From assembly GCF_030014915.1 (NCBI RefSeq), contig NZ_JAGIXS010000001.1, positions 186,001-250,000 on the forward strand: 64,000 bases of DNA. Direction: 5' to 3'. Source of the stretch: Pelomonas sp. V22. GTDB lineage: Bacteria > Pseudomonadota > Gammaproteobacteria > Burkholderiales > Burkholderiaceae_C. The translations under genes and the position numbers were made by a program. The notes beneath the pieces were generated by a model. It saw only the letters and a list, made by a program, of their open reading frames with translations. It was not told the origin of the DNA and made no database searches. Numbering within the stretch: position 1 is the stretch's first letter; the number at the start of each line of letters is the position of its first letter. Shown piece by piece: positions 43,909 to 55,355 of the stretch.

Positions 43909-44655
43909 TTATCGGCGCTGGCGCAGCGCCTCAAACAGGCAGACGCCTGCAGCCACCGAGACATTGAGGCTCTCGACCGCACCCTTCATCGGGATGCTCA
44001 CCAGCTCGTCGCAGGTCTTGGCCGTCAGCGCGCGCATGCCGTCGCCCTCGGCGCCCAGCACCAGGGCCACCGGGCCTTTCAGGTCCAGGTCATAGATCGA
44101 CTTGGTCGCCTGATCGGAGGTGCCAATCACCCAGATGTTGCGTTCCTTCAGCTCGTTCAGCGTGCGAGCCAGGTTGGTGACCATGAAGTAGGGCACCGTC
44201 TCGGCCGCACCGCTGGCGACCTTGGCCACGGTGGCGTTCACGCCGACCGAATGATCCTTGGGCGCGATCACCGCTTGCGCACCGGCGCCATCGGCCACGC
44301 GCAGGCAGGCGCCGAGGTTGTGCGGGTCGGTCACGCCGTCCAGCACCAGCAGGAGCGGCGCGCCGCCCTCGCCTTCCAGCGCATCGAGCAGGTCGTCCAG
44401 CGAATGCTGTTGGGCCAGGGCCGTCACGCGGGCGACCACGCCCTGGTGACGCGGGCTGCCGCCAAGCTTGGTCAGGCGGTCGTCGTCGCTCTCGATCAGC
44501 TTGACGCCGGCTTCGCGGACGCGTTCGATGAACTGGCGCATGCGCTGGTCGCGCCGGCTGGCGTCGACATGGATCTCCTGGATCGAGGCCTGGGCGGTCT
44601 TCAACCGCACGGTGACGGCATGGAAGCCGAAGAGGATTTGCTTGGGTGCGCTCAT
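43909..44655 (-). CDS. rlmB: 23S rRNA (guanosine-2'-O-)-methyltransferase RlmB (SpoU/TrmH family)
   Basis: 248 residues from the ATG at 44655. Family features: ILFGFHAVTVRLK at the start (substrate-binding N-domain), HQGVVARV, LLLVLDGVTDPHNLGACLRVADGAG (SPOUT motif 1), VALVLGAEGDGMRALTAKTCDELVSIPM (motif 2) and GAVESLNVSVAAGVCLFEAL (motif 3), the knotted SAM-binding site. It modifies a guanosine in the peptidyl-transferase region of 23S rRNA. The start overlaps the stop of the upstream acyltransferase-like gene by four bases. Confidence 0.95.
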   Translation of the reverse strand: MSAPKQILFGFHAVTVRLKTAQASIQEIHVDASRRDQRMRQFIERVREAGVKLIESDDDRLTKLGGSPRHQGVVARVTALAQQHSLDDLLDALEGEGGAPLLLVLDGVTDPHNLGACLRVADGAGAQAVIAPKDHSVGVNATVAKVASGAAETVPYFMVTNLARTLNELKERNIWVIGTSDQATKSIYDLDLKGPVALVLGAEGDGMRALTAKTCDELVSIPMKGAVESLNVSVAAGVCLFEALRQRR

Positions 44656-45392
44656 CGCGCCATTGTCGCAGTCCAGGCGAACAAGAGGCCGATCAGCACT
44701 GGCTGGTGCAGCATGTAGAAGCTCAGGGACCAGCGGCCGAGCAGCGCCAGCGGCTGCAGTGGCGCGATCAGCGCGCCTTGCAGCCAGGCCGGCCGCGCGG
44801 CCAGCAGCCAGCGGCCGAGGGCAAAGCCCCACAGCATCATGCCGAACCAGGGCAGGAGCGGCACGTAGTCCTCGGTGATCGGCTTGGCCGTCGTGAAGCC
44901 CAGCCAGTTGCTCCAGCGGTTGTCGAAGAAGACATGCGAACAGAGCTGCGGCAAGGCGATGACGGCCGCGCCTATCAACACGGCGGCTGCCTGCCCCAGG
45001 CGAGGCCCGGCCCAGCGCAGCAACAGCAGCATCAAGGCCAGGCCATGCAGCACGCCGAAGCTGATCCAGCTCTGCGGGAACATCAGGGCCGAGCCGGCGG
45101 AAACGAGCAGCGCGCAGCCCACCACTTGTCCCCAGCGGCGCCAGAAGCGCGGCCAGCCGAGGCCTTGCGCCTGCGCCACCGCCTGGCCGAGGCCGGCGCA
45201 GAGCAGGAACAGGCTGACGATGGCGGTGCGCTGGCCGGTCCAGAACGGGTCGCGGTAAAAATCAGCCGCTGTCAGCTTGAAAAAGCGCAGGTCGAAACAG
45301 AAATGGAAGCCCGCCATCCAGACAATGGCGGCACCACGCAGTGCGTCGAGACGATCAAAGCGTGGCGATGGATGAGAGAGGCTGCTGGACAT
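44652..45392 (-). CDS. DUF1624 / heparan-alpha-glucosaminide N-acetyltransferase-like membrane protein
   Basis: 246 residues with about seven membrane helices. RLDALRGAAIVWMAGFHFCFDL is the conserved first helix with the DxLRG signature and an internal His, as in DUF1624 and related membrane acyltransferases. FGVLHGLALMLLLLRW contains the second conserved His, and LLPWFGMMLWGFALGR and RWSLSFYMLHQPVLIGLLF are the usual C-terminal helices. It probably moves an acyl group across the inner membrane onto an envelope sugar. Substrate unknown. It overlaps rlmB by four bases. Confidence 0.8.
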   Translation of the reverse strand: MSSSLSHPSPRFDRLDALRGAAIVWMAGFHFCFDLRFFKLTAADFYRDPFWTGQRTAIVSLFLLCAGLGQAVAQAQGLGWPRFWRRWGQVVGCALLVSAGSALMFPQSWISFGVLHGLALMLLLLRWAGPRLGQAAAVLIGAAVIALPQLCSHVFFDNRWSNWLGFTTAKPITEDYVPLLPWFGMMLWGFALGRWLLAARPAWLQGALIAPLQPLALLGRWSLSFYMLHQPVLIGLLFAWTATMAR

Positions 45393-45429
45393 CAGGCGCG
45401 CAGTCTATGCCGGCCGGAGAATCAAACCG

Positions 45430-46536
45430 ATGAAGATCATGCAGACCACCCGTCAGATGCTGCTGGCCGTTTTGGCAGCCCTTGCCACCCTGGCCACAAC
45501 GTCGTTCCCTGCACAGGCCGGACCAGAGGCACAGCCGCGCCCCGTCACGCAGCGCGGCCCCTTCGAGCCCTCGGAGCAGAACAACATCAATGTGTTCCGC
45601 AAGGTCTCGCCCTCGGTAGTCCACATCACCACGCTGGACGTGCAGCGCGACCTGTTCTCGCGCAATGTGCAGGAGGTGCCGCACGGCACGGGCACCGGCT
45701 TCATCTGGGACGAGCAGGGCCACATCGTCACCAACTTCCATGTGATCCAGGGCAGCGACCTGTTCCGCGTCACGCTGTCGGACCAGACCAGCTTCGATGC
45801 CCGCCTGGTAGGCGCCTTCGTGGACCGCGACATCGCCGTGCTGCGCATCACGGCGCCGCGCGAGAAGCTGCAGCCCATCGCCATAGGCACGAGCCGCGAC
45901 TTGCTGGTGGGCCAGAACGTCTATGCCATCGGCAACCCCTTCGGCCTCGACCAGACGCTGACGCGCGGCATCGTCTCGGCCCTGAACCGAGAGATCGATT
46001 CGCTGAACCGCCGCAGCATCCGCGGCGTGATCCAGACCGACGCGGCCATCAACCCCGGCAACTCCGGCGGTCCGCTGCTCGACTCGGCCGGCCGCCTGAT
46101 CGGCGTCAACACGCAGATCTACAGCCCCAGCGGCGCCAGCGCCGGCATCGGCTTTGCCATACCGGTAGACGAAGTGAACCGCGTCGTGCCCAAGCTGATA
46201 CGCGACGGCCGCTTCATCCGCCCGGCGCTGGGCATCACCTCGGGCCCGCCCCAACTGCATCAGGCGCTGCGCCTGCCCAAGGGCGTGGCCATCGTGGCCG
46301 TGGGCCCGCGCAGCCCGGCCAAGGCCGCCGGCCTGCAGCCCTTCAGCCGCGACCGCAGCGGCCGCATCGTCGGCGGTGACGTGATCACGGCCATCAATGA
46401 CGAAGCGATTGCCGACCTGGACGACATGCTGAGCCTGCTCGAACGCCGCCAGCCCGGCGACACCGTGCGCCTGACGCTGTGGCGCGACGGCAAGACGCGG
46501 CAGCAGGCGGTGAAGCTGGCCGAGTCCGACCAATAA
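45430..46536 (+). CDS. Periplasmic trypsin-like serine protease, HtrA/Deg family
   Basis: 368 residues. A signal peptide (MLLAVLAALATLATTSFPAQA) exports it. The catalytic triad is visible: His in HIVTNFHVIQG, Asp in DRDIAVLRI and Ser in NPGNSGGPLLDS. One PDZ domain follows (about 265-360; VVAVGPRSPAKAAGLQPF and GGDVITAINDEAI). With one PDZ it resembles DegS or the short HtrA group, not DegP with two. Role: quality control of misfolded periplasmic proteins. It is alone on the plus strand between divergent and codirectional unrelated genes. Confidence 0.92.
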   Translation: MKIMQTTRQMLLAVLAALATLATTSFPAQAGPEAQPRPVTQRGPFEPSEQNNINVFRKVSPSVVHITTLDVQRDLFSRNVQEVPHGTGTGFIWDEQGHIVTNFHVIQGSDLFRVTLSDQTSFDARLVGAFVDRDIAVLRITAPREKLQPIAIGTSRDLLVGQNVYAIGNPFGLDQTLTRGIVSALNREIDSLNRRSIRGVIQTDAAINPGNSGGPLLDSAGRLIGVNTQIYSPSGASAGIGFAIPVDEVNRVVPKLIRDGRFIRPALGITSGPPQLHQALRLPKGVAIVAVGPRSPAKAAGLQPFSRDRSGRIVGGDVITAINDEAIADLDDMLSLLERRQPGDTVRLTLWRDGKTRQQAVKLAESDQ

Positions 46537-46591
46537 GCCCCAATAGACCCGGCCCGACAAGGGTCGGCGCCTCGCTCCTAGACTGCCTGGC

Positions 46592-47587
46592 ATGAGTTCA
46601 GCCGTCCCCCTCTCCATCCTCGACCTCGCTCCCATCGTCGAAGGCGGCGATGCCGCCGCCGCGTTACGCCAGAGCATTGCGCTGGCCCGCCATGCCGAGG
46701 GCCTCGGCTACCAGCGCTTCTGGGTGGCCGAGCATCACAACATGGAAGGCGTGGCCAGCTCGGCTACGGCCGTGCTGATCGGCCAGCTCGCGGCCGCCAC
46801 CGAGAAGATCCGCGTCGGCGCCGGCGGCATCATGCTGCCCAATCACGCACCGCTGACGATTGCTGAGCAGTTCGGCACCCTGGCCACGCTGTTCCCCGGC
46901 CGCATCGACCTGGGCCTCGGCCGCGCGCCCGGCACCGACGGGCCGACGATGCGCGCCCTGCGCCGCCACCTCTCCAGCGCCGCCGAGGATCGTTTCCCCG
47001 AGGACGTGCTGGAGCTGCAGAGCTACTTGGCGCCGGCGCGCGAGGGTCAGGTCGTGCGCGCCATTCCGGGCCAGGGCACCGAAGTGCCGATCTGGCTGCT
47101 GGGCTCCAGCCTCTATGGGGCGCAGCTGGCAGCCTACCTGGGCCTGCCCTTCGCGTTTGCCTCGCACTTCGCGCCCGAGCTGCTGATGCAGGCCCTCGAC
47201 ATCTACCGCAGCCAGTATCGGCCGAGCGCCCGTCATCCCAAACCTCACGCCATGATGGGCTTGAACATCATCGTGGCCGACAGCGACGAGCAGGCCGCCT
47301 ATCTCTTCACTTCGCTGCAGCAGCGATTCCTGGGCATGCAGCGCGGCCAACGCGGGCCCTTGCCAAGGCCAATCGACAACATGGACGCGCTGTGGACAGC
47401 AAGCGAGAAAGCCGGTGTGCAACGCATGCTGGCCGAGGCGGTGGTTGGGTCACCGGCAACGGTACGCTCCGGCCTGCAGGCCACGCTGGAGCGTACGCAG
47501 GTCGATGAATTCATCGTCGCCTGCGGCGTGCACGATGCTGCGGCAAGGCAGCGCTCCTACTCGCTGCTGGCCGAGCTCTGGCGCTGA
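46592..47587 (+). CDS. LLM-class flavin-dependent oxidoreductase (luciferase-like)
   Basis: 331 residues. [24 protein letters not shown] is the start of the single-component luciferase-like monooxygenase group (as in E. coli YhbW). [23 protein letters not shown] holds the conserved [44 protein letters not shown] is the flavin-binding stretch, and [29 protein letters not shown] the C-terminal barrel part. It would use FMN and a reduced cofactor, but its substrate is unknown. It converges with the ABC permease gene, with only four bases between stops. Confidence 0.9.
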   Translation: MSSAVPLSILDLAPIVEGGDAAAALRQSIALARHAEGLGYQRFWVAEHHNMEGVASSATAVLIGQLAAATEKIRVGAGGIMLPNHAPLTIAEQFGTLATLFPGRIDLGLGRAPGTDGPTMRALRRHLSSAAEDRFPEDVLELQSYLAPAREGQVVRAIPGQGTEVPIWLLGSSLYGAQLAAYLGLPFAFASHFAPELLMQALDIYRSQYRPSARHPKPHAMMGLNIIVADSDEQAAYLFTSLQQRFLGMQRGQRGPLPRPIDNMDALWTASEKAGVQRMLAEAVVGSPATVRSGLQATLERTQVDEFIVACGVHDAAARQRSYSLLAELWR

Positions 47588-47591
47588 AGAC

Positions 47592-48887
47592 CTACTCGCG
47601 CCAGTCGAAGCGCCACCAGGCCAGGCCGGCGAACACGGCGGACGACAGCAAGAGCACGGCACCGGCCTTGACGGCCTCGATCAGCTCCAACCCGCGCCAG
47701 GTCATCGCATCCAGGCCATCGACGGCCCAGCGCACCGGCACCACCAACGTCAGCTCCTGCATCCAGGGCGGGAACACAAAGCTTGGCACCCAGGCACCGC
47801 CCAGCATCACCATCAGCAAGGTCGCAAGGATGGCGAGGCCGCGCGTGGCCTCGGGTGAGCGGCCCACGGCCGCCAGGAAGAGCCCGAAGCCGGCCGTGAA
47901 GAGGCCGTAGCCGAACACCACCACGGCAAGGCCGAGCCAACTGCCCTGCACGCGGAAGCCGAAGATCAGCATGCCGCTGAGCATCACGAGGCCGAGGATG
48001 CTCGCAGCGATCAAGGCCGTGCTGCAGAAATGGCTGGCCAGCAGCGTGAAGCGCGACAGCGGCGCCGAGCGCAGCCGCAGCCACAGGCCGGCGCGGCGCG
48101 CGAGCAGAATGCCCACGCCCAGATCCACGCCCAGGAAGAGCACGAACTGCGCGCCCATGCCGGCAAAGGAATGGGCATAGCCGTTGTAGCCATGCTCGCC
48201 CGAACTGAGCGCCTGCTCCTGGAGCGTGAAGGGCATGCTCATGCCGCCGAAGCTGCCCTTGCCGTCATCGCTTGCCGATGCGGCCGAGGAAGCTCGGTTC
48301 TGCACCTCGCGCAGGCTGCCGAACAGCTTGCCGAGCGCCGCCTTGTCGGCCGCGTCCATGCCCTCGGCCTTGTCCAGGCGCGCGAGGCTCTCGTCCATCA
48401 GCTTGGCGCCGCTCTGGCCGCTGAAGGCATGGCTCATGGTCTGCTGCATCGCGTACTGCGAGAACATGCCGCCGAGCAGGCCCTTGGCCATCTTCTCGGA
48501 CGGGTCGTAGACCATGCGGACCTCGGCCTTCTGCTGGCCCATCAGTGCGGCACCGGCCTTGTCGCCAAAGCCGGCCGGCAAGATCAGCGCGGCGCGCAGC
48601 TTGCCGCGACGGACCAGGTCTTCGGCCGTGGCCTGGTCGAGCTGCTGCAGGTCAAGTGACGCATCGGCCGCCATGGCCTTGACGATGCGCTGAGAAAGCT
48701 CGCTCTTGTCCAGGTCGGCCACGGCCACCTTGACGCGCAGCGGCTTGTCGTCGCCACCGCCGCCGCCGAACAACGAGCCGAAGAAAGCCGCGATCAGGAT
48801 GGGCATGGCCAGGTTGATCGCCAGGGCGCGGCGGTTGCTCAGGTAGAGCCGGATCTGGACGCGTATCAATGCAAGCAAGGCGTTCAT
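47592..48887 (-). CDS. ABC-2 type transporter permease
   Basis: 431 residues. One N-terminal membrane helix (RALAINLAMPILIAAFFGSLF) is followed by a large extracytoplasmic domain (about 45-230) and five further helices near the C-terminus (FVLFLGVDLGVGILLA, TALIASILGLVMLSGMLIFG, AVVVFGYGLFTAGFGLFLAAV and others). This is the YhhJ/YbhS-like ABC-2 exporter layout. It pairs with the ATPase encoded 12 bases upstream and should pump out drugs, toxins or lipids. A single permease gene implies a homodimer. Confidence 0.88.
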   Translation of the reverse strand: MNALLALIRVQIRLYLSNRRALAINLAMPILIAAFFGSLFGGGGGDDKPLRVKVAVADLDKSELSQRIVKAMAADASLDLQQLDQATAEDLVRRGKLRAALILPAGFGDKAGAALMGQQKAEVRMVYDPSEKMAKGLLGGMFSQYAMQQTMSHAFSGQSGAKLMDESLARLDKAEGMDAADKAALGKLFGSLREVQNRASSAASASDDGKGSFGGMSMPFTLQEQALSSGEHGYNGYAHSFAGMGAQFVLFLGVDLGVGILLARRAGLWLRLRSAPLSRFTLLASHFCSTALIAASILGLVMLSGMLIFGFRVQGSWLGLAVVVFGYGLFTAGFGLFLAAVGRSPEATRGLAILATLLMVMLGGAWVPSFVFPPWMQELTLVVPVRWAVDGLDAMTWRGLELIEAVKAGAVLLLSSAVFAGLAWWRFDWRE

Positions 48888-48899
48888 GGTCTTCTGCCC

Positions 48900-49820
<921 letters not shown>

Positions 49821-50001
49821 CCGCGCCCTCCCCGCTCTGAAAAGTCGGCGGATGATAGCCAGGCTTTGTGCGCTTGGCGGAAGATTCCTGGGTCAGGCCG
49901 GCCAGCCACCTCTGCGTGCGGCCGGCCGGAATCTGTTGCCCCCGGGTCCTCCACTGGTACCCGGCAGGACGCCTGAAACCAGGGTCCCCTCTCTCCTCAC
50001 A

Positions 50002-50021
50002 GCGGTGATCTCTGTCACCGC
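50002..50021. promoter_or_regulatory. 7-bp inverted repeat upstream of the ABC exporter operon
   Basis: GCGGTGA (50002-50008) and TCACCGC (50015-50021) with a 6-base loop, in the 274-base gap between the LysR-type gene stop (50095) and the ABC operon start (49820), both on the minus strand. No T-tract follows. It may be an operator for the exporter or part of a weak terminator of the regulator gene. Nothing else is recognised in this gap. Confidence 0.35.
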
Positions 50022-50094
50022 GGCGACATTAGAGTCGGGACCATGCGCCGCGGCAATCATGCTGCCCCAAGCTGATTGCGCAAATAGCCGTCGG

Positions 50095-51039
50095 TTATGC
50101 ACGCAAGTCGCCGAGGAAAAGACTTTCGATCTGCGCGCGCAACCAGGCGATGGCAGGGTCGCTGCCCTGGGCGCTGTGCCAGTACTGGCGCACGAGGATG
50201 GGTGGCAGGGCCAGCGGGCAGTCGACGATGCGCAGGCCGGGGATGATGGACACGCGCCGGGCCACGTGCTGAGTGGCGGTGAAGATGTGATCCGACTGGG
50301 CCACCACATAGGGCGCGATCAGCAAGGAATGCACGCGCACCGTGATGGCGGCGCTGCCGGCGGCGTCAATGATGGCCTGCTCCACGCGGCTGAAGGCATG
50401 CATGCGGTCCGGCAGCGAGGCCACGATGTGCTGCTCGCGGCAGAAGGTGGCCAGGTCCAGGGTCTCGCCGACGCGCGGATGGTCCTGCCGCACCAGACAG
50501 ACATAGGGCACCTCGTACATCGGCTGCGAGAGCACGCCGGGGCCGAAGTCGGCATAGGCGCCGAGCGCCAGGTCAACCTCGCCGTTGGCCAGGGCCGACT
50601 CGGTGTGGCGGCTCATCATCGGCACGACCTCGAAGCGCAGGCCGGGCGCGATCTGGCCGGCCCGAGCAATCAGCCGGGGCATGAAGTGGATGGCCCCCAC
50701 CTCGGAGCAGCTGATGCGGAAGACCCGGTGCGAGCTGACCGGATCAAACGCTGGCTGCGCCCGCAGTTCGCCGTCGGCGATGGACAGCATGTCGGCGACG
50801 CCGACATAGAGCTGGCGCGCCCGCGCCGTCGGCCGCATGCCAAGCTTGCCGCGCAGGAACAGCTCGTCCCCGTAATAGCGGCGCAGCGAGGCCAGCGACT
50901 TGGACAGCGCCGGTTGGCTCAGGCCCAGATGGGCGGCTGCCGCCGTCAGCGAGCCCAGCCGGTAGATCGCCTCGAAGGCCCGGAAATGCAGCAACTCCGG
51001 TGAGCGTTCGGGGCCGTCGCCGGGCTGCTTCCCGCCCAT
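50095..51039 (-). CDS. LysR-family transcriptional regulator
   Basis: 314 residues from the ATG at 51039; a start 13 codons earlier is possible but gives an unusual leader, and AAGGTGACC fits as ribosome-binding site for the chosen one. The N-terminal winged helix-turn-helix is FRAFEAIYRLGSLTAAAAHLGLSQPALSKSLASLRRYYGDELFLR. The rest is the periplasmic-binding-protein-like effector domain (FRISCSEVGAIHFMPRLI, DLALGAYADFGPGVL). It resembles NahR/NodD-type regulators that respond to small aromatic or flavonoid inducers. No target is apparent; the gene precedes the ABC exporter operon on the same strand at a distance of 274 bases. Confidence 0.88.
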   Translation of the reverse strand: MGGKQPGDGPERSPELLHFRAFEAIYRLGSLTAAAAHLGLSQPALSKSLASLRRYYGDELFLRGKLGMRPTARARQLYVGVADMLSIADGELRAQPAFDPVSSHRVFRISCSEVGAIHFMPRLIARAGQIAPGLRFEVVPMMSRHTESALANGEVDLALGAYADFGPGVLSQPMYEVPYVCLVRQDHPRVGETLDLATFCREQHIVASLPDRMHAFSRVEQAIIDAAGSAAITVRVHSLLIAPYVVAQSDHIFTATQHVARRVSIIPGLRIVDCPLALPPILVRQYWHSAQGSDPAIAWLRAQIESLFLGDLRA

Positions 51040-51160
51040 GTCGGTCACCTTGCGGGCTGAGCGCAGGGCCGCTCCCAAGCCGGCCCGCGTTGGCGATGTG
51101 CTTGCCGGTCAATCCGGCGAGCATCGCCGCCCCCTTGGGGGGGCGAGTGCCGCGGCTCCG

Positions 51161-51215
51161 ATCCCGCCTGCGCGGGATTGGACGGCACGAGCGCCATCGC
51201 CGTCTCGGCGATGGC
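51161..51215 (-). terminator. Two adjacent hairpins downstream of purL
   Basis: ATCCCGC/GCGGGAT (51161-51167/51172-51178, 4-base loop) and GCCATCGCC/GGCGATGGC (51193-51201/51207-51215, 5-base loop). They follow the purL stop on the minus strand by 35 bases. There is no clear T-run, so a Rho-independent terminator is uncertain; they could also be intergenic repeat elements. Confidence 0.4.
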
Positions 51216-51249
51216 CGGCCAAGGTACTCCTTGGACGAGGGGCTCCATC

Positions 51250-54200
51250 TCAGCCGATCCAGTGGCGCGCGTTGCGGAACATGCGCATCCAAGGGCTGAG
51301 TTCGCTCTTGTCGCCGCTGGTCCAGCTCATCTGGATGTTGCGGAACACGCGTTCCGGATGCGGCATCAGCACCGTGAAGCGGCCGTCCGCCGTGGTCACC
51401 GAGGTGAGACCGTCCGGGCTGCCGTTCGGGTTGAACGGATAGACCTCGGTCGGCTGGCCGTCGTTGCCCACATAGCGCATGGCGCGGGCCACCTTGGCCG
51501 CATCGCCGCGCTGCGAGAAGTCGGCAAAGCCTTCGCCATGCGCCACGGCGATGGGCAGGCGGCTGCCTTCCATGCCCTTGAAGAACAGGCTCGGCGAGGC
51601 CAGCACCTCGACCATGGCCAGGCGCGCCTCAAACTGCTCGCTCTTGTTGCGCGTGAACTTGGGCCAGGCTTCGGCGCCCGGGATGATCGGCGACAGCGCC
51701 GCCATCATCTGGCAGCCGTTGCAGACGCCCAGCGCGAAGCTGTCGCTGCGGGCGAAGAAGGCCTTGAACTGCTCGGACAGCACCGGGTTGAACATCACCG
51801 AGCGGGCCCAGCCTTCGCCGGCCCCCAGGGTGTCGCCATAGCTGAAGCCGCCGCAGGCGACGAAGCCCTTGAACTGCTCCAGGGTAACGGCACCGGCCTG
51901 CAGGTCGCTCATGTGGACGTCGTAGGTCTCGAAGCCGGCCTTGGCCATGGCATAGCTCATCTCGACATGCGAGTTGACGCCCTGCTCGCGCAGGATGGCC
52001 AGCTTGGGCTTGGCGCCGACGTTGATGAACGGCGCGGCCACGTCTTCCTTCGGGTCGAAGCTCAGATGCACGTGCAGGCCCGCGTCTTCCGCGCGGCCAG
52101 CGACGGCATGCTCGCTCTCGGCGCAGGCCGGGTTGTCGCGCAGTTGAGAGATGCGCGAGGACACTTCGTCCCAGGTCTTGTGCAGCGTTTCCAGCGGCGC
52201 GGCGAACACCTTCTTGGCATCCCGCCAGACTTCCATCTGGCCCGTCGTATTCGGCTTGCCGACCACATGGCTGCAGGTGGAGAGGCCGTGCTTGCGCAAG
52301 GTCTGCAGCGTGGCGTCGCGATCAGCCGTGGCGACTTGAAGCACCACGCCCAGCTCTTCGTTGAACAGCGCCTTCAGCGTCAGCTCTTCGCGGCGCGCGG
52401 CCACCTGCCCGGCCCAGTTCTTGGCGTCGCCGGCATCGGCCAGGCCCTCGCCTTCGGTCACCAGCATGTCGACATTGAGGCTCACGCCCAGATGGCCGGC
52501 AAAGCCCATCTCGCAGGCCGTGGCCCAGAGGCCGCCGTCACCACGGTCGTGATAGGCCAGCAGCTTGCCGTCTGCACGCAGCTCGTTGACGGCGGCGACC
52601 AACTGCTTCAGCAGGGCCGCATCGTCCAGGTCGGGCACGGCACCGCCGAACTGGTTCAGCGCTTGCGCGAGGATGGAGCCGCCCATGCGGCTCTTGCCTT
52701 GACCCAGATCGACCAGGATCAGCGAGGTGTCACCGGCCTGCAGTTGGGGCGTCAGCGTGCCGCGCACATCGGCGAGCGACGCGAAGGCCGTGATGATCAA
52801 GGACACCGGTGCGGTGACCTGCTGCACAGCGCCGGCTTCGTCCGTCCAGCGGGTGCGCATGGACAACGAATCCTTGCCCACCGGGATGGAAACGCCCAGC
52901 TCCGGGCACAGCTCCATGCCGACGGCCTTGACCGTGTCAAACAGCGCAGCGTCTTCGCCCGGCTCGCCGCAAGCGGCCATCCAGTTGGCACTCAGCTTGA
53001 CGCGCGACAGCTCAATGGGCGCGGCCAGCAGGTTGGTGATGGCCTCGCCGATGGCCATGCGGCCCGAGGCCGGGCCGTTGACGGCCGCCAGCGGCGTGCG
53101 CTCGCCCATGCTCATGGCTTCGCCGGCGAAGCCTTGGAAGTCGGCCAGCGTGACCGCGCAATCGGCCACCGGCACCTGCCAGGGGCCGACCATCTGGTCG
53201 CGGCTGTTCAGGCCGCCCACGGTGCGGTCGCCGATGGTGATCAGGAAGCGCTTGGAGGCCACAGTCGGATGGCGAAGCACGTCGAATGCCACCTTGGACA
53301 GGTCCACGCCGGTCAGCTCGATGCGGCCGGCATCGCGCACGAGGCGCGAAACAACGCGGTGCATCTTGGGCGGCTTGCCCAGCAGCACGTCCATCGGCAT
53401 GTCGATGGCGCGCTCACCGCCCTCGCCGTCTTCCAGCACCAGCTCTCGCTGCTCGGTCGTCACGCCGACGACAGCGAACGGGCAACGCTCGCGGTCGCAC
53501 ATGGCCTGGAACAGCTCGAGGCTGCCCGGCGCGATGGCCAGCACATAGCGCTCCTGGCTCTCGTTGCACCAGATTTCCTTGGGCGCGAGGCCGGACTCTT
53601 CCAGCGGCACCTTGCGCAGGTCGAAGCGCGCGCCGCGGCCGGCATCGTTCACCAGCTCGGGGAAGGCGTTCGAGATGCCACCGGCGCCCACGTCGTGGAT
53701 CGCGAGGATGGGGTTGCGCTCGGCCAGGCCCCAGCAATGGTTGATCACTTCCTGAACGCGGCGTTCAATCTCGGGGTTGCCGCGCTGCACGGAGTCGAAG
53801 TCCAGGTCCGCTGTGTTGGTGCCTGCAGCCATCGAGCTGGCGGCACTGCCGCCCATGCCGATGCGCATGCCCGGGCCGCCGAGCTGGATCAGCAAGGAGC
53901 CGGCCGGGAACTCGATCTTCTTCGTCAGGTCGGCGCGGATCGTGCCCAGGCCGCCGGCAATCATGATGGGCTTGTGATAGCCGCGCTGCACGCCGTCCAC
54001 TTCCTGCTCGTAGACGCGGAAGTAGCCGTTCAGGTTCGGGCGGCCGAACTCGTTGTTGAAGGCAGCGCCACCGAGCGGGCCTTCGATCATGATCTGCAAG
54101 GGGCTGGCGATGTGGGCCGGCTTGCCGACGTTGGTCGCTTCCCAGGGTTCGTTGAGGCCCGGCAGGCGCAGGTTCGAGACCGAAAAGCCGGTCAGGCCAG

Positions 54201-55230
54201 CCTTGGGCTTGGAGCCGCGGCCGGTGGCACCTTCGTCGCGGATTTCGCCGCCGGCGCCGGTGGAGGCTCCGGGGTAAGGCGAGATTGCCGTCGGGTGGTT
54301 GTGCGTCTCGACCTTCATCAGGACATGCGACAGCTCGGCACGGGCCTGGTACTGCGGGGCGCGCTGGTCGCCGGCCTGCATCCAGCGCTCGATCTGATGG
54401 CCTTCCATCACAGCGGCGTTGTCCGAATAGGCGATCACCGTGTGCTGCGGGTTCAGCTTCTCGGTGTTGCGGATCATGCCGAACAGGCTCAGGGCCTGGT
54501 CTTCACCATCGACCGTGAACTTGGCATTGAAGATCTTGTGGCGGCAGTGCTCGCTGTTGGCCTGGGCGAACATCATCAGCTCGACATCGCTGGGGTTGCG
54601 CTTCAAGGTGGTGAAGGCATTGACCAGGTACTCGATCTCGTCATCCGACAGCGCGAGGCCGAAGGTCTTGTTGGCCGACTCCAGTGCCGCACGGCCCTGG
54701 CCCAGCACGTCCACATGCTCAAGCGGCTGGGCGCTCTTCTCGTCGAACAGATGGGCGGCATCCTCGCGGGCCAAGAGCACGCTCTCGGTCATGCGGTCAT
54801 GCAGGATCTCGGCGCAGGCCACCTGCTCCTCGCGGCTCAGCAGCTTCACACCGCCGAGCAAGCCGCTCTTCAGCGTGATGCGGTATTCGGTGACGCGCTC
54901 GACGCGATGGACCTGCAGGCCGCAGTTGTGGGCGATGTCGGTGGCCTTGGAGGCCCAGGGGCTGACGGTGCCGAGGCGCGGGGCGACGACGACCAGGGCG
55001 CCCTCTTCCGTCGGGCCTTCGTAGGCATCGCCGTAGTTCAGCAGTTCGGCGAGCTTGCTCTGGCCGGCGGCATCCAGGGCGGCGTCCAGCCAGACCCAGT
55101 GGACGTGGCGGGCATGGACCGCCGTGATCTTCTCGTTGACCGCCTGCAAGCGCGGCAGCAGGGCCTGGGAACGGAAAGCAGACAGCGCGTTGCCGCCTGC
55201 GAACGAGAGCAGATGCTTTTGGTGTGCCAT
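51250..55230 (-). CDS. purL: Phosphoribosylformylglycinamidine synthase (single-chain PurL)
   Basis: 1326 residues from the ATG at 55230 ([19 protein letters not shown]), the normal size for the large proteobacterial enzyme. It catalyses the fourth step of purine synthesis: FGAR + ATP + glutamine to FGAM. Order of domains: N-terminal PurS-like part, two AIR-synthase-like halves with [20 protein letters not shown] and [18 protein letters not shown], a second set ([20 protein letters not shown]), and a C-terminal glutamine amidotransferase with [25 protein letters not shown] (nucleophile Cys) and PHPERVFR. The gene is single, with its own upstream spacer of 125 bases. Confidence 0.97.
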   Translation of the reverse strand: MAHQKHLLSFAGGNALSAFRSQALLPRLQAVNEKITAVHARHVHWVWLDAALDAAGQSKLAELLNYGDAYEGPTEEGALVVVAPRLGTVSPWASKATDIAHNCGLQVHRVERVTEYRITLKSGLLGGVKLLSREEQVACAEILHDRMTESVLLAREDAAHLFDEKSAQPLEHVDVLGQGRAALESANKTFGLALSDDEIEYLVNAFTTLKRNPSDVELMMFAQANSEHCRHKIFNAKFTVDGEDQALSLFGMIRNTEKLNPQHTVIAYSDNAAVMEGHQIERWMQAGDQRAPQYQARAELSHVLMKVETHNHPTAISPYPGASTGAGGEIRDEGATGRGSKPKAGLTGFSVSNLRLPGLNEPWEATNVGKPAHIASPLQIMIEGPLGGAAFNNEFGRPNLNGYFRVYEQEVDGVQRGYHKPIMIAGGLGTIRADLTKKIEFPAGSLLIQLGGPGMRIGMGGSAASSMAAGTNTADLDFDSVQRGNPEIERRVQEVINHCWGLAERNPILAIHDVGAGGISNAFPELVNDAGRGARFDLRKVPLEESGLAPKEIWCNESQERYVLAIAPGSLELFQAMCDRERCPFAVVGVTTEQRELVLEDGEGGERAIDMPMDVLLGKPPKMHRVVSRLVRDAGRIELTGVDLSKVAFDVLRHPTVASKRFLITIGDRTVGGLNSRDQMVGPWQVPVADCAVTLADFQGFAGEAMSMGERTPLAAVNGPASGRMAIGEAITNLLAAPIELSRVKLSANWMAACGEPGEDAALFDTVKAVGMELCPELGVSIPVGKDSLSMRTRWTDEAGAVQQVTAPVSLIITAFASLADVRGTLTPQLQAGDTSLILVDLGQGKSRMGGSILAQALNQFGGAVPDLDDAALLKQLVAAVNELRADGKLLAYHDRGDGGLWATACEMGFAGHLGVSLNVDMLVTEGEGLADAGDAKNWAGQVAARREELTLKALFNEELGVVLQVATADRDATLQTLRKHGLSTCSHVVGKPNTTGQMEVWRDAKKVFAAPLETLHKTWDEVSSRISQLRDNPACAESEHAVAGRAEDAGLHVHLSFDPKEDVAAPFINVGAKPKLAILREQGVNSHVEMSYAMAKAGFETYDVHMSDLQAGAVTLEQFKGFVACGGFSYGDTLGAGEGWARSVMFNPVLSEQFKAFFARSDSFALGVCNGCQMMAALSPIIPGAEAWPKFTRNKSEQFEARLAMVEVLASPSLFFKGMEGSRLPIAVAHGEGFADFSQRGDAAKVARAMRYVGNDGQPTEVYPFNPNGSPDGLTSVTTADGRFTVLMPHPERVFRNIQMSWTSGDKSELSPWMRMFRNARHWIG

Positions 55231-55304
55231 GGAGTCCCGCGATAGCTGCCGGCCCGGGGTCGGGCTGGGCTTCAAGCTGCGGGATTCTACCGATGGCCGG
55301 GACG

Positions 55305-55326
55305 CTTGCCGGGCTGGGCCGGCAAG
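55305..55326. terminator. Possible hairpin between the nucleoside operon and purL
   Basis: CTTGCCGG (55305-55312) and CCGGCAAG (55319-55326) around a 6-base loop, in the 125-base spacer between the amidohydrolase stop (55356) and the purL start (55230). No T-run on the transcribed strand, so its terminator role is weakly supported. Any purL promoter must lie in the same spacer. Confidence 0.35.
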
Positions 55327-55355
55327 TTTCACCAGGCCGTAAGGCCTCTGCGCGA

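Noticed and set aside
51178-55245. Long plus-strand open frame (about 1355 codons) antisense to purL
   Set aside because: purL is complete and conserved on the minus strand. The antisense translation is His/Arg/Ala-rich with no recognisable domain, typical of high-GC shadow frames.
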